A DNA stretch of 64,000 nucleotides. Source: DATAOG01 sp963840925 (lineage in GTDB: Bacteria; Pseudomonadota; Alphaproteobacteria; Geminicoccales; Geminicoccaceae). Shown piece after piece: positions 9,324-16,822 of the stretch. The notes under the pieces were generated by a model that searched no databases, was not told where the DNA came from, and was given only the letters and a program-made list of their open reading frames with translations. Numbering within the stretch: position 1 is the first letter of the stretch; each line of letters begins with the position of its first letter. A program made the translations under genes and the position numbers. The stretch covers positions 71,034 to 135,033 of the forward strand of contig CAWJAY010000021.1 of assembly GCA_963840925.1 (NCBI GenBank), given 5' to 3'.

Positions 9324-10271
9324 CTATTCCCACTCGAGCTCGGTGAAGGCGGCGCTAACGTTGCGCGGGTGGTAGAAATCGAACAGCTGCCACCGGTCGC
9401 GCTCGGCCCGGCCGACCGTCGCGACCGCGTGCTCGAGGGTGCCGCCGGCGGCGAGCAGCGCCCGGGTCTCATCGCGCAGGCGGATAAGGTAGCGCTCGAG
9501 CGGGCGACCAGCGTCCGGCCAAGCCGCGCTCGCCGGCCCGTGTCCCGGGACCACCCGGGCGGCCGGTCGCGCCCGCCAGGCCGCGAGCACCTGCAGCCAG
9601 CCGAGCAGGCTGCCGTCGATCACCGGCACGCGCTCCAGGAACAGCAGATCGCCGAGCCATAAGGTCCCGGTCGCGGCGTCGAGCACGGTCAGATCGTGGT
9701 CGGTGTGCGCGGTCGGCGCGGCCTCGAGCACGAGCCTGCGATCGCCGAGTTCGAGCTCGAGCCGGTCCTCGACCAGGACCGTCGGCATCACGACGCTGGT
9801 GCCGAGCGCGGCCGGTCCGAGGTCCCGGCGCAGCTGGTCGAGATGGTAGGCGCCGCGGGCGGCGAGCGCCGCCGGCAGCGCCGCGTGGCCGACGAACGCC
9901 GGGCGATCCTCTGCGAACGCGGCCTGCCCGAACAGGTGGTCGGGGTGGACGTGGCTCGCGAGCACGTAGCGGATCGGCCGGTCGGTCACTCGCAAGATCG
10001 CCTGGCGGAGCCGCTCGCCGCCGCTTGCCGAGCCGCCGCTGTCGATGACCGCGACCGCGTCGGCGCCGACCACGAAACCGACGTTGGCGATCCCGCCCAG
10101 ATTCGAGGCGCTCGCGAGCTCGTGCACGCCCTGATGGACAAAGACGCCGGCCGCGATCTCGGTGACCGCCAGCGGTTCGCCCTCGGCTTCTGCCGGGCTC
10201 CAGCTGACGGCCGTAAGCAAGCCGCCGGCGCCCGTGGCGAGCGCCCCGCGCCGGGTCATCGGCGCCGGCAT
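9324..10271 (-). CDS. Quinoprotein relay system zinc metallohydrolase (MBL fold)
   Basis: This 315-residue metallo-beta-lactamase-fold protein carries the HxHxDH metal site as HVHPDH at residues 107-112, with further ligands in PTAHTDHDLTVL and VVPGHGPAS. The N-terminus has twin arginines followed by a hydrophobic stretch (TRRGALATGAGGLLTAVSWS), which suggests Tat or Sec export. The SoxH-like relay hydrolases that accompany PQQ dehydrogenases and SoxYZ-like carriers look like this; the carrier gene at 6548 is a natural partner. Its stop is 30 nt from that of motB, which is convergent. The pentapeptide gene lies just upstream with an 8-nt gap. Confidence 0.8.
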   Translation of the reverse strand: MPAPMTRRGALATGAGGLLTAVSWSPAEAEGEPLAVTEIAAGVFVHQGVHELASASNLGGIANVGFVVGADAVAVIDSGGSASGGERLRQAILRVTDRPIRYVLASHVHPDHLFGQAAFAEDRPAFVGHAALPAALAARGAYHLDQLRRDLGPAALGTSVVMPTVLVEDRLELELGDRRLVLEAAPTAHTDHDLTVLDAATGTLWLGDLLFLERVPVIDGSLLGWLQVLAAWRARPAARVVPGHGPASAAWPDAGRPLERYLIRLRDETRALLAAGGTLEHAVATVGRAERDRWQLFDFYHPRNVSAAFTELEWE

Positions 10272-10279
10272 GCGGCCCC

Positions 10280-11023
10280 TCAGTCCAGCCCGATCGCCTC
10301 GGCGCGCCCGGTGGCGCCCTCGAACCGAGCCCCCCGGAGATCGGCGTCGGTAAAATCGGCGCCGGTGAGGTCGGCGCCCTCGAAGTTCGCGCCCGCGAGC
10401 TGGCAGCGGGACAGATCCGCGCCCTTGAGATCGGCGCCGGTGAAGTCGGCGAACTCGGCGGTACAGCGCGACAGCATGGCGCCGGCGAGCCTGGCCCGCT
10501 TGAGGTTGGCCTTGGTCAGATGGGCGCGCATCAGGCCCATCGACTGGTTGGTCATGTCGGCGGCGAGATTGGCTCCGGCGAGATTGGCGCCCTCGAGGTT
10601 GGTGCGCTCGAACTTGGCGACGACGTTGGCGCCGCGGAGGTCGGCGCCGGTCAGGTCAGCGCCCGAGAATACGGTCTGGAAGGCGCTGACCTCGCGCAGC
10701 GTCGCGCCCTTCAGGCTGGCGTCGCGCAGGATCACCAGATCGAGATTGGCGCCGGTGAGGTCGGCACCCTCGAGGTTGGCGCGATTGAGCAGGCTGCCGC
10801 GCAAATCCGCGCCGTTGAGCTCGATGCCGGCCAGATCGAGCCCGGTCAGGTCCAGATCGGCGAGCGCGGCCGGCTGATCGCCGGCAGCCCGGATCCGCGC
10901 CCCGAGTTCCGCCTCGGTAAGCTCAGCGGCCGCAGCCGCGAGCGGCATCAGCCACAGCAGGCCCAGCCCGAGCAGCAGGGGCCCGGCCGGCCTGCGGCGT
11001 CGGTCTGCGTTGGTTCCGGCCAT
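10280..11023 (-). CDS. Secreted pentapeptide-repeat protein
   Basis: From ATG 11023 (GGAGAG upstream) the 247-residue protein has a signal peptide (LLLGLGLLWLMPLAAAAAE) and then a run of A(D/N)LxG-type pentapeptides. Examples are LNGADLRGSLLNRANLEGAD, GADLTGADLRGANVVAKFER and TNLEGANLAGANL. The repeats predict a right-handed quadrilateral beta-helix, here periplasmic. It is upstream of, and probably co-transcribed with, the zinc hydrolase (8-nt gap). The biochemical role is unknown. The start is 154 nt from the divergent coiled-coil gene. Confidence 0.8.
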   Translation of the reverse strand: MAGTNADRRRRPAGPLLLGLGLLWLMPLAAAAAELTEAELGARIRAAGDQPAALADLDLTGLDLAGIELNGADLRGSLLNRANLEGADLTGANLDLVILRDASLKGATLREVSAFQTVFSGADLTGADLRGANVVAKFERTNLEGANLAGANLAADMTNQSMGLMRAHLTKANLKRARLAGAMLSRCTAEFADFTGADLKGADLSRCQLAGANFEGADLTGADFTDADLRGARFEGATGRAEAIGLD

Positions 11024-11177
11024 GCTCTGCTCTCCTGCACTGCGCCGCCCCGATCGGTCGAACCTACGAGATCGGCAACCGGTCAGAAAGGGGTGAGCAC
11101 GCTGGTCGGCGATCGTCCGCTGTGGTAAGTGAAATGGGGCAACAACCAACCAACCACGGCGTCTGGGACCTGTCGAC

Positions 11178-12185
11178 ATGCCACGATCTCCGGTGCCGCA
11201 GCGCACCTCGCTCGTCGTGCTGGGCCTGCTGGTGCTGCTCGCCGTTCTCGGCTGGGCGATGTATCTGAGCGTCAAGGCCGGGTACGACGCCCAACAGGCG
11301 CGTTTCAACCAGGAGCGGACCGAGCTCACCGGCCGCGTCGCGGACCTGGAGGGCACGCTCGCGACCGAGCGCAGCACCTCGTCAGGGCGGATCGCCGGGC
11401 TCGAGGACACGCTTGCCGGCGAGCGCGCCGCGGCCGGCGATCTCGCGGCGCTCACTGGCCGGATCGAACAGGCCAAGGCCGACCTCAATCGGCGGATGAC
11501 CGCGCTCGGCGAGCGGGAGCGCGATCGCGCCGCGGCCGAAGCGGCGCTGGGCGAAACCCGCAGCCAGTTGACCGCGCTGACCGAGCAACGGGCCGGAGCC
11601 ACCGGGCGTCTCAATCAGAGACTGATGGTCCTGGGCCAGCGCGAGGTCGACCTGGCGAGCGCCGGGCGGGCGCTCGATCACGCCCGGGCCGAGCGCGACC
11701 GGCTGCAGGCCGAGATCGCCGGCCTGGAGCAGACGTTCGCCAATCGCAATGGCACGCTCGGCGCGGTCGACGTCAAGCTCGCGGCGCTGCTGCGGGAGCG
11801 CGCCAAAGCGACGGCCGCGCTCGAGCGGACCCAGGGCGCGCTCGCCGGGACGCAGACGACGCTCACCGAGGTCGAGGCGAAGCTCGACAAGGCGCTGCTG
11901 GCGCAGGACGTGGCCGAGCTCGCGGCGAGCCGAACGGCGCTCCGGCAAGAGGTCGCCGACCTCAACGCCGAGCTGGATCACAAGCAGCCGCTGTTCCATC
12001 AGAGCGTGAGCGTCAATCGCCAGCTGCTGGGTCTGGACGAGCGGTTGCGCTCGCTCTCGATCGAACGCGACAAGCTGACCGTCCAGCTGCAGGCGCTGGT
12101 CGCCGAGCTCGCCAGGGCTCGCGAAGGGCACGCGGCCCGTGCCATCGGGGCGCCGGAGGACCTGGTCAAGCTGACCGGAGAGTGA
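11178..12185 (+). CDS. Membrane-anchored coiled-coil protein with two 42-residue repeats (paralogue A)
   Basis: This 335-residue protein has one N-terminal membrane segment (TSLVVLGLLVLLAVLGWAMYL). A long charged coiled coil, presumably periplasmic, follows. Two repeat units begin at Leu103 (LNRRMTALGERERDRA) and Leu145 (LNQRLMVLGQREVDLA), exactly 42 residues apart, which is six heptads. The unit is the same as in the larger neighbour at 12318, as is the flanking AGDLxxLxxRI segment. I do not recognise a named family. It is the first gene of a rightward pair that leads into xoxF. Confidence 0.75.
   Translation: MPRSPVPQRTSLVVLGLLVLLAVLGWAMYLSVKAGYDAQQARFNQERTELTGRVADLEGTLATERSTSSGRIAGLEDTLAGERAAAGDLAALTGRIEQAKADLNRRMTALGERERDRAAAEAALGETRSQLTALTEQRAGATGRLNQRLMVLGQREVDLASAGRALDHARAERDRLQAEIAGLEQTFANRNGTLGAVDVKLAALLRERAKATAALERTQGALAGTQTTLTEVEAKLDKALLAQDVAELAASRTALRQEVADLNAELDHKQPLFHQSVSVNRQLLGLDERLRSLSIERDKLTVQLQALVAELARAREGHAARAIGAPEDLVKLTGE
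11484..11735 (+). repeat. Two-unit 126-bp coding repeat (42 residues per unit)
   Basis: The units start at 11484 and 11610 and encode the LNxRxxxLGxRExD motif with a spacing of exactly 126 nt. They correspond to the six-unit array in the adjacent gene. Confidence 0.7.
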
Positions 12186-12317
12186 GCGCCAAGCGCCCGC
12201 GCCGACGTTTTTCCGCACACGTTCTGTGGCAACCGCGCGAGGGCTGTGTTAGCGTGCCGCCGAACGAAATTTGCCTTGGGGATCTGAACCGGGGCCGACC
12301 AACACGGAGGCTGGGCC

Positions 12318-14144
12318 ATGAAGTCCGTGATGTCGTTGCCGCGCGCCACGCAATTCACGATCGGGGCACTGCTGGCTGCCCTGGTGGGTTGGGGCGGCCT
12401 GATCTATTCGACCTCCGCACGCAATAACGCCGCCGAGCAGTGGGCCAATCAGCGCCAGGGTCTCGTGGGCCAGGTGGCCGAGCTGACCAAGAGCGGCGAC
12501 CAGTTGCAGACCCGGGTGGCCGAACTCGAGGGCTCCCTCAATCTCGAACGCACCAAAGCCGGCGACCTCGACAGCCTGATGAGCCGGATCGACGATGCCA
12601 CCGCCAGGCTGAACGCACGCATGGCGACGCTCGGCGAGCGCGAGCGCCAGATCGCCGCTACCGAGACCACGGTCGCCGGCCTGAACGGCCAGCTCGGCGA
12701 GGTCCAGGCGCGCATCGAGCAGGCCACCGGCGCGCTCAATCAGCGCATGACGGTACTCGGCGAGCGCGAGCGCGATCTCGCGGCCAGCCGCGGCGAGCAG
12801 GATCGGCTCGAGACCCAGATCGCGGCGGCCGAGACCCGCCTGGGCGAGCTCAACGGCCGGCTCAACGGGCGCATGGCGGTGCTCGGCGAACGCGAGCGCG
12901 ACCTCGCTGCGCTGCGCACGCAGAAGCAGACCGTGGTCGACCAGCTGGCGGCGACCGAGGCGCGCCTGGGCCAGATCACGGCCGGGCTGAACCAGCGGAT
13001 GAGCGTGCTCGGCGAGCGCGAGCGCGACCTCGCCGCCAGGCGGGGCGACCTCGCGCGGCTGGTCGCGGGCCTGGCCGAGACCGAAGGCAAGATCGGGCAG
13101 ACCGTTGCCAGGCTGAACGAGCGGATGCGGGTGCTAGGCGAGCGCGACCGGGATGCCGCCGAGGCTCAGGCGGCGCTCGCCGCAGTCAAGGACGGGCTGG
13201 CCGATCAGCAGACCAGGTCCGCCTCGGTGACCGGCCGGCTGAACCATCGCCTGCTGCTGCTCGGCCAGATCGAGCGGCAGACCGCGGACGGCGGCCGCGA
13301 CCTCGAGCGGCAGACCGCCCGGGTCGCCACGGCCACCGATCGGCTGGCCGCGACCGAGTCCGAACTGATCGACCGTCAGACCGCGCTCGCGCAGGTCGAG
13401 GTCGAGCTCGCCGAGGCGCAGCGGATCCAGTCGCACCAGGCCGTCGAACTCGCGCGCACCGACCAACGGCTGGCTGCGACCCGGACCGAGCTCGGCCAGG
13501 TCGAAAGCCGGCTCGAACATGCGGTGCTGGCGACCGACGTCGCAAAGCTTACCGCCCGGCGGGCCGAACTGACCCAACAGGTCGCCCTGCTCGACGAGGA
13601 CATCAGACGCAAGGGGCCGCTCGCCGAGAGCGCGATCGTGCTGACCGGGCGCGTGTCCGAACTGCAGGGCCAGATCGTCGATTTGACCCGCGACCGCGCG
13701 CAGACAGAGCTGGAGCTCCATCGTGTCCAGACCGAGCTGCGGTTGGCCCAGGCCGACCGCAACCTGGCCGCCGACGAGTACACGAAGCTGGTTGGCAAGG
13801 TCAGCAACCTGCGCGGTCAGCACAGCGAGCTCGAGGCCAAGCTGAACGCGCTCGGCGCCGACGTCCGCCATCAGGATTCGGTGTTCGCGACCCTTGAGGT
13901 GCTCAAGAAGGAGCAGGACTTCCTGCGCGGGCTGGTCGGCAGCATGCTCGACGAGGGCAAGGACGTGCGCCAGCAGGTCGATGAGTTGCGCGTCGAGAGC
14001 GCCTCGCTGCTGGCGCAGCGGATCGAGATCCAAAAGGAGCTCGCGGGCAAGCAGGCGCAGGTCGAGATCCTGGACAAGGCGATCATGGCCAAGGATCAGG
14101 AGGTCGACAACGGCCGCGGGGTGCGGAGCGCCCGCTCGTTCTAA
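12318..14144 (+). CDS. Membrane-anchored coiled-coil protein with six exact 42-residue repeats (paralogue B)
   Basis: The 608-residue protein starts at ATG 12318, preceded by GGAGG. It has one membrane segment (TQFTIGALLAALVGWGGLIY) and is then almost entirely charged coiled coil. The motif LNxRMxVLGERERDLA recurs with its Leu at residues 98, 140, 182, 224, 266 and 308: six units spaced exactly 42 residues apart. After the array come degenerate heptads, a segment shared with paralogue A (VLATDVAKLTARRAELTQQV) and a further coil to residue 600. No enzyme domain is visible. A structural or scaffolding role in the periplasm, linked to the xoxF locus 278 nt downstream, is an inference. Confidence 0.75.
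   Translation: MKSVMSLPRATQFTIGALLAALVGWGGLIYSTSARNNAAEQWANQRQGLVGQVAELTKSGDQLQTRVAELEGSLNLERTKAGDLDSLMSRIDDATARLNARMATLGERERQIAATETTVAGLNGQLGEVQARIEQATGALNQRMTVLGERERDLAASRGEQDRLETQIAAAETRLGELNGRLNGRMAVLGERERDLAALRTQKQTVVDQLAATEARLGQITAGLNQRMSVLGERERDLAARRGDLARLVAGLAETEGKIGQTVARLNERMRVLGERDRDAAEAQAALAAVKDGLADQQTRSASVTGRLNHRLLLLGQIERQTADGGRDLERQTARVATATDRLAATESELIDRQTALAQVEVELAEAQRIQSHQAVELARTDQRLAATRTELGQVESRLEHAVLATDVAKLTARRAELTQQVALLDEDIRRKGPLAESAIVLTGRVSELQGQIVDLTRDRAQTELELHRVQTELRLAQADRNLAADEYTKLVGKVSNLRGQHSELEAKLNALGADVRHQDSVFATLEVLKKEQDFLRGLVGSMLDEGKDVRQQVDELRVESASLLAQRIEIQKELAGKQAQVEILDKAIMAKDQEVDNGRGVRSARSF
12609..13364 (+). repeat. Six-unit 126-bp tandem coding repeat
   Basis: Units begin at 12609, 12735, 12861, 12987, 13113 and 13239. 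Each starts with CTCAA or CTGAA and contains a CTCGGCGAGCGCGAGCG-like core. The sixth unit is divergent (LNHRLLLLGQIERQ). The period never deviates from 126 nt, so no homopolymer slips occurred inside it. Confidence 0.75.
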
Positions 14145-14257
14145 GCACCTCGCGGCCTCGCCGAGCCGCGCGCCGGGTCGGCGCCGGGTCGCCCGCTTGC
14201 GACCCCAGGTCGCAGCCGGAACCAGACCCGTCAAATACGAGGGGTCGTGATTTCTGC

Positions 14258-14287
14258 TTGTCCGACTGCGCTGGCTGCCGCTACATA
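14258..14287 (+). promoter_or_regulatory. Candidate xoxF promoter
   Basis: A TTGTCC box (14258-14263) and a TACATA box (14282-14287) are separated by 18 nt, 136 nt upstream of the xoxF start. They match the sigma-70 consensus only partly (4/6 and 3/6). The 278-nt gap between the coiled-coil gene and xoxF holds nothing else obvious. Confidence 0.25.
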
Positions 14288-14422
14288 TCGCCCTCCGGGA
14301 GAAAGCTGAGCGCCCGGGCGATCGACAACCATCGGCCTGATCGAAAACCGGGTCGGGAGGACGAGGCGTTACGCAATCCGGCCCATGGGTTGTGAGCGCA
14401 GAACCAGCTGGGAGAGCTGATC

Positions 14423-16216
14423 ATGCAAAAGGGATGGCTACTGACCGGCGCGGCCGCGATCGGGCTGCTGACGTCGTCGATGTCTGCACAGGCCAACGAC
14501 GAACTGATGGTCATGCAGGACAACCCGGCCAACTGGGCGATGCCCCTGGGCAACTACAGCGGCACCCGTTACAGCAATCTGGGCCAGATCAATAAGAGCA
14601 ACGTAGACGATCTCCAGGTTGCCTGGACCTTCTCGACCGGCGTGCTGCGCGGCCACGAAGGCGGGCCGCTGGTGATCGGCGACGTGATGTACATCCACAC
14701 GCCGTTCCCCAACATCGTCTATGCGCTCGACCTCAACGATGCGGGCAGGGTGATCTGGAAGTACGAGCCCAAGCAGGACCCGGACACGATCCCGGTGATG
14801 TGCTGCGACACGGTCAATCGCGGCCCGGCCTATGCCGACGGCAAGATCTTCCTGCATCAGGCCGACACCACGCTGGTCGCGCTCGACGCCAAGACCGGCG
14901 AGGTCGCCTGGACCGCGGTCAACGGCGACCCGAAGAAGGGCGAGACCGGGACCAGCGCGCCGATCGTGATCAAGGATAAGGTCCTGATCGGGATCAGCGG
15001 CGGCGAGTTCGGTGTCCAGGGCAGCGTCACCGCCTACGACATCAAGACCGGCAAGCGGGTCTGGCGCGGCTACTCGACCGGCCCCGATGACCTGACCCTG
15101 ATGGACCCGGAGAAGACCACCCATCTCGGCCAGCCGGTCGGCAAGGACTCGGGCATCGCCACCTGGGAAGGCGATCAGTGGAAGATCGGCGGCGGCACCA
15201 CCTGGGGTTGGATGTCCTACGATCCGGAGCTCAACCTCGTCTACTACGGCACCGGCAACCCCTCGACCTGGAATCCGGTGCAGCGGCCGGGTGACAATCG
15301 CTGGTCGATGACGATCTTCGCCCGCGACCCCGACACCGGCATGGCCAAATGGGTCTATCAGATGACGCCCCACGACGAGTGGGACTTCGACGGCGTCAAC
15401 GAGATGATCCTCGCCGACCTGGAGTTCGACGGCCAGCCGCGCAAGGCCCTGGTCCACTTCGACCGCAACGGCTTCGGCTACACGCTCGACCGCGAGACCG
15501 GCGAACTGCTGGTCGCCGAGAAGTACGATCCGGCGGTCAACTGGGCGACCCACGTCGACATGGAAACCGGGCGGCCGCAGGTGGTGCCGCGCTACTCGAC
15601 CGACCATCAGGGCGAGGACGTCAACACCACCAACGTCTGCCCGGCGGCGCTCGGCACCAAGGATCAGCAGCCGTCGGCCTATTCGCCCAAGACCGGCCTG
15701 TTCTACGTGCCGACCAACCACGTCTGCATGGACTACGAGCCGTTCGCGGTCAGCTACACCGCGGGCCAGCCCTACGTCGGCGCCACGCTCAGCATGTACC
15801 CGGCGCCGGGCGGCACCGACCTCGGCAACTTCATCGCCTGGGACGCGACCAAGGGTGAGATCGTGTGGTCGAACCCGGAGCCGTTCTCGGTCTGGAGCGG
15901 CGCGCTCGCGACCGCCGGCGACATCGTCTTCTATGGTACCCTCGAGGGCTACCTGAAGGCGGTCGATGCCGAGACCGGGCAGGAGCTGTACAGCTTCAAG
16001 ACCCCGTCCGGGATCATCGGCAACGTCAACACCTGGATGCACAAGGGCCAGCAGCACGTCGGCGTTCTGTCCGGGATCGGCGGCTGGGCGGGCATCGGAC
16101 TGGCCGCGGGCCTGACCGAGGATACCGCAGGTCTGGGCGCGGTCGGCGCGTACAAGGCGCTGTCCAACTACACCCAGCTCGGCGGCGTGCTCACCGTGTT
16201 CACGCTGCCCGACTGA
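14423..16216 (+). CDS. xoxF: Lanthanide-dependent PQQ methanol dehydrogenase XoxF (XoxF5-like)
   Basis: The 597-residue protein has a signal peptide cleaved around residue 24 (SAQA-ND). It has the eight-bladed quinoprotein fold with repeated tryptophan-docking motifs. It carries the adjacent disulfide-forming Cys127-Cys128 over PQQ (PVMCCDTVNRGPAYADG). The active-site segment TPHDEWDFDGVNE contains catalytic Asp321 and Asp323. The DxD pair is the mark of lanthanide-dependent XoxF; calcium MxaF has Ala at the second position. It oxidises methanol or other small alcohols in the periplasm and passes electrons to a cytochrome c, here the gene at 16364. Start ATG 14423 has GGGAGAG upstream. A 12-bp hairpin follows the stop. 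Confidence 0.93.
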   Translation: MQKGWLLTGAAAIGLLTSSMSAQANDELMVMQDNPANWAMPLGNYSGTRYSNLGQINKSNVDDLQVAWTFSTGVLRGHEGGPLVIGDVMYIHTPFPNIVYALDLNDAGRVIWKYEPKQDPDTIPVMCCDTVNRGPAYADGKIFLHQADTTLVALDAKTGEVAWTAVNGDPKKGETGTSAPIVIKDKVLIGISGGEFGVQGSVTAYDIKTGKRVWRGYSTGPDDLTLMDPEKTTHLGQPVGKDSGIATWEGDQWKIGGGTTWGWMSYDPELNLVYYGTGNPSTWNPVQRPGDNRWSMTIFARDPDTGMAKWVYQMTPHDEWDFDGVNEMILADLEFDGQPRKALVHFDRNGFGYTLDRETGELLVAEKYDPAVNWATHVDMETGRPQVVPRYSTDHQGEDVNTTNVCPAALGTKDQQPSAYSPKTGLFYVPTNHVCMDYEPFAVSYTAGQPYVGATLSMYPAPGGTDLGNFIAWDATKGEIVWSNPEPFSVWSGALATAGDIVFYGTLEGYLKAVDAETGQELYSFKTPSGIIGNVNTWMHKGQQHVGVLSGIGGWAGIGLAAGLTEDTAGLGAVGAYKALSNYTQLGGVLTVFTLPD

Positions 16217-16233
16217 TCGGGCGCAGCCATCGC

Positions 16234-16272
16234 GCAGCCCGGCAGCCCGCTCGCGCGGCGCTGCCGGGCTGC
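16234..16272 (+). terminator. Strong hairpin downstream of xoxF
   Basis: GCAGCCCGGCAG (16234-16245) pairs perfectly over 12 bp with CTGCCGGGCTGC (16261-16272) around a 15-nt loop, 17 nt after the xoxF stop. There is no T tract, so it is not a canonical intrinsic terminator. It may protect the 3' end of an abundant xoxF mRNA or partly terminate before the cytochrome gene. Confidence 0.4.
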
Positions 16273-16363
16273 CGGCCTGCAGCCTGCGCCCTCGTCCCGC
16301 TCCGGCCGCCGACCGGGGCTGCGGGACCAACCAAGCGAAAGTCCGTGGAGGTAGGTTCCGGCG

Positions 16364-16817
16364 ATGTCTGACCTGACCTATGGTCGCCTTGCCTGGCTCG
16401 TGCTCGGGCTGGGCGTTGCGAGCCTCGGTCTCGGTGCGGCCGGCCTGGCCGCCAAGGCGGACGAGCCACCCTGGGAGGAGAAGCCCTACAACATCGTCGA
16501 TGGCAAGGCCGACCAGGCCACCTACAACGGCTATCGGCGCTACGACAATTCCTGCCTGCGCTGCCACGGGCCCGATGGCGCCGGCAGCTCCTACGCGCCC
16601 TCGCTGGTCGAATTCGCTCAAGCGGATCAGCTACGAGCAGTTCGTCGAGACTGTGATCTACGGCAAGAAGAGCGTCAGCACGAGCCAGCAACTGGTCATG
16701 CCGGCGTTCGGCGAGGTCGAGGACGTGGTCAACTATCTCGACGACATCTATACCTATCTGAAGGCGCGCTCCGCCGGCGCGCTCGGGCGCGGCCGGCCCG
16801 AGCGGATGGCGAACTAG
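16364..16817 (+). CDS. xoxG: XoxG-like cytochrome c, electron acceptor of XoxF (frame slip)
   Basis: The start is ATG 16364. The protein has a signal/anchor segment (LAWLVLGLGVASLGLGAAGL), one haem c site CLRCH (in NSCLRCHGPDGAGSSYAPSL), and a distal Met candidate in LVMPAFGEVEDVVNYL. Reading as given breaks at GAATTC (16610-16615). Removing one base gives APSLVESLKRISYEQF and a protein of about 150 residues ending at 16817. It belongs to the short cytochromes encoded next to xoxF or PQQ ethanol dehydrogenases (XoxG/PedF type). It would carry electrons from XoxF to the respiratory chain. It starts 147 nt after xoxF. Confidence 0.8.
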
Positions 16818-16822
16818 CGGCG

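Noticed and set aside
12609..13364. CRISPR-like array
   Set aside because: The 126-bp units are in one open frame and encode a coiled coil. There are no short identical repeats with unique spacers and no cas genes.
16610..16615. Programmed frameshift in the cytochrome c gene
   Set aside because: There is no slippery heptamer or downstream structure specific to it. The same GAATTC/GANTC pattern breaks unrelated genes.
14438..16621. 727-codon open frame antisense to xoxF
   Set aside because: It is the high-GC shadow of the xoxF reading frame. It has no domain, it is Arg/Gly/Asp/Val-rich, and XoxF on the other strand is unambiguous.
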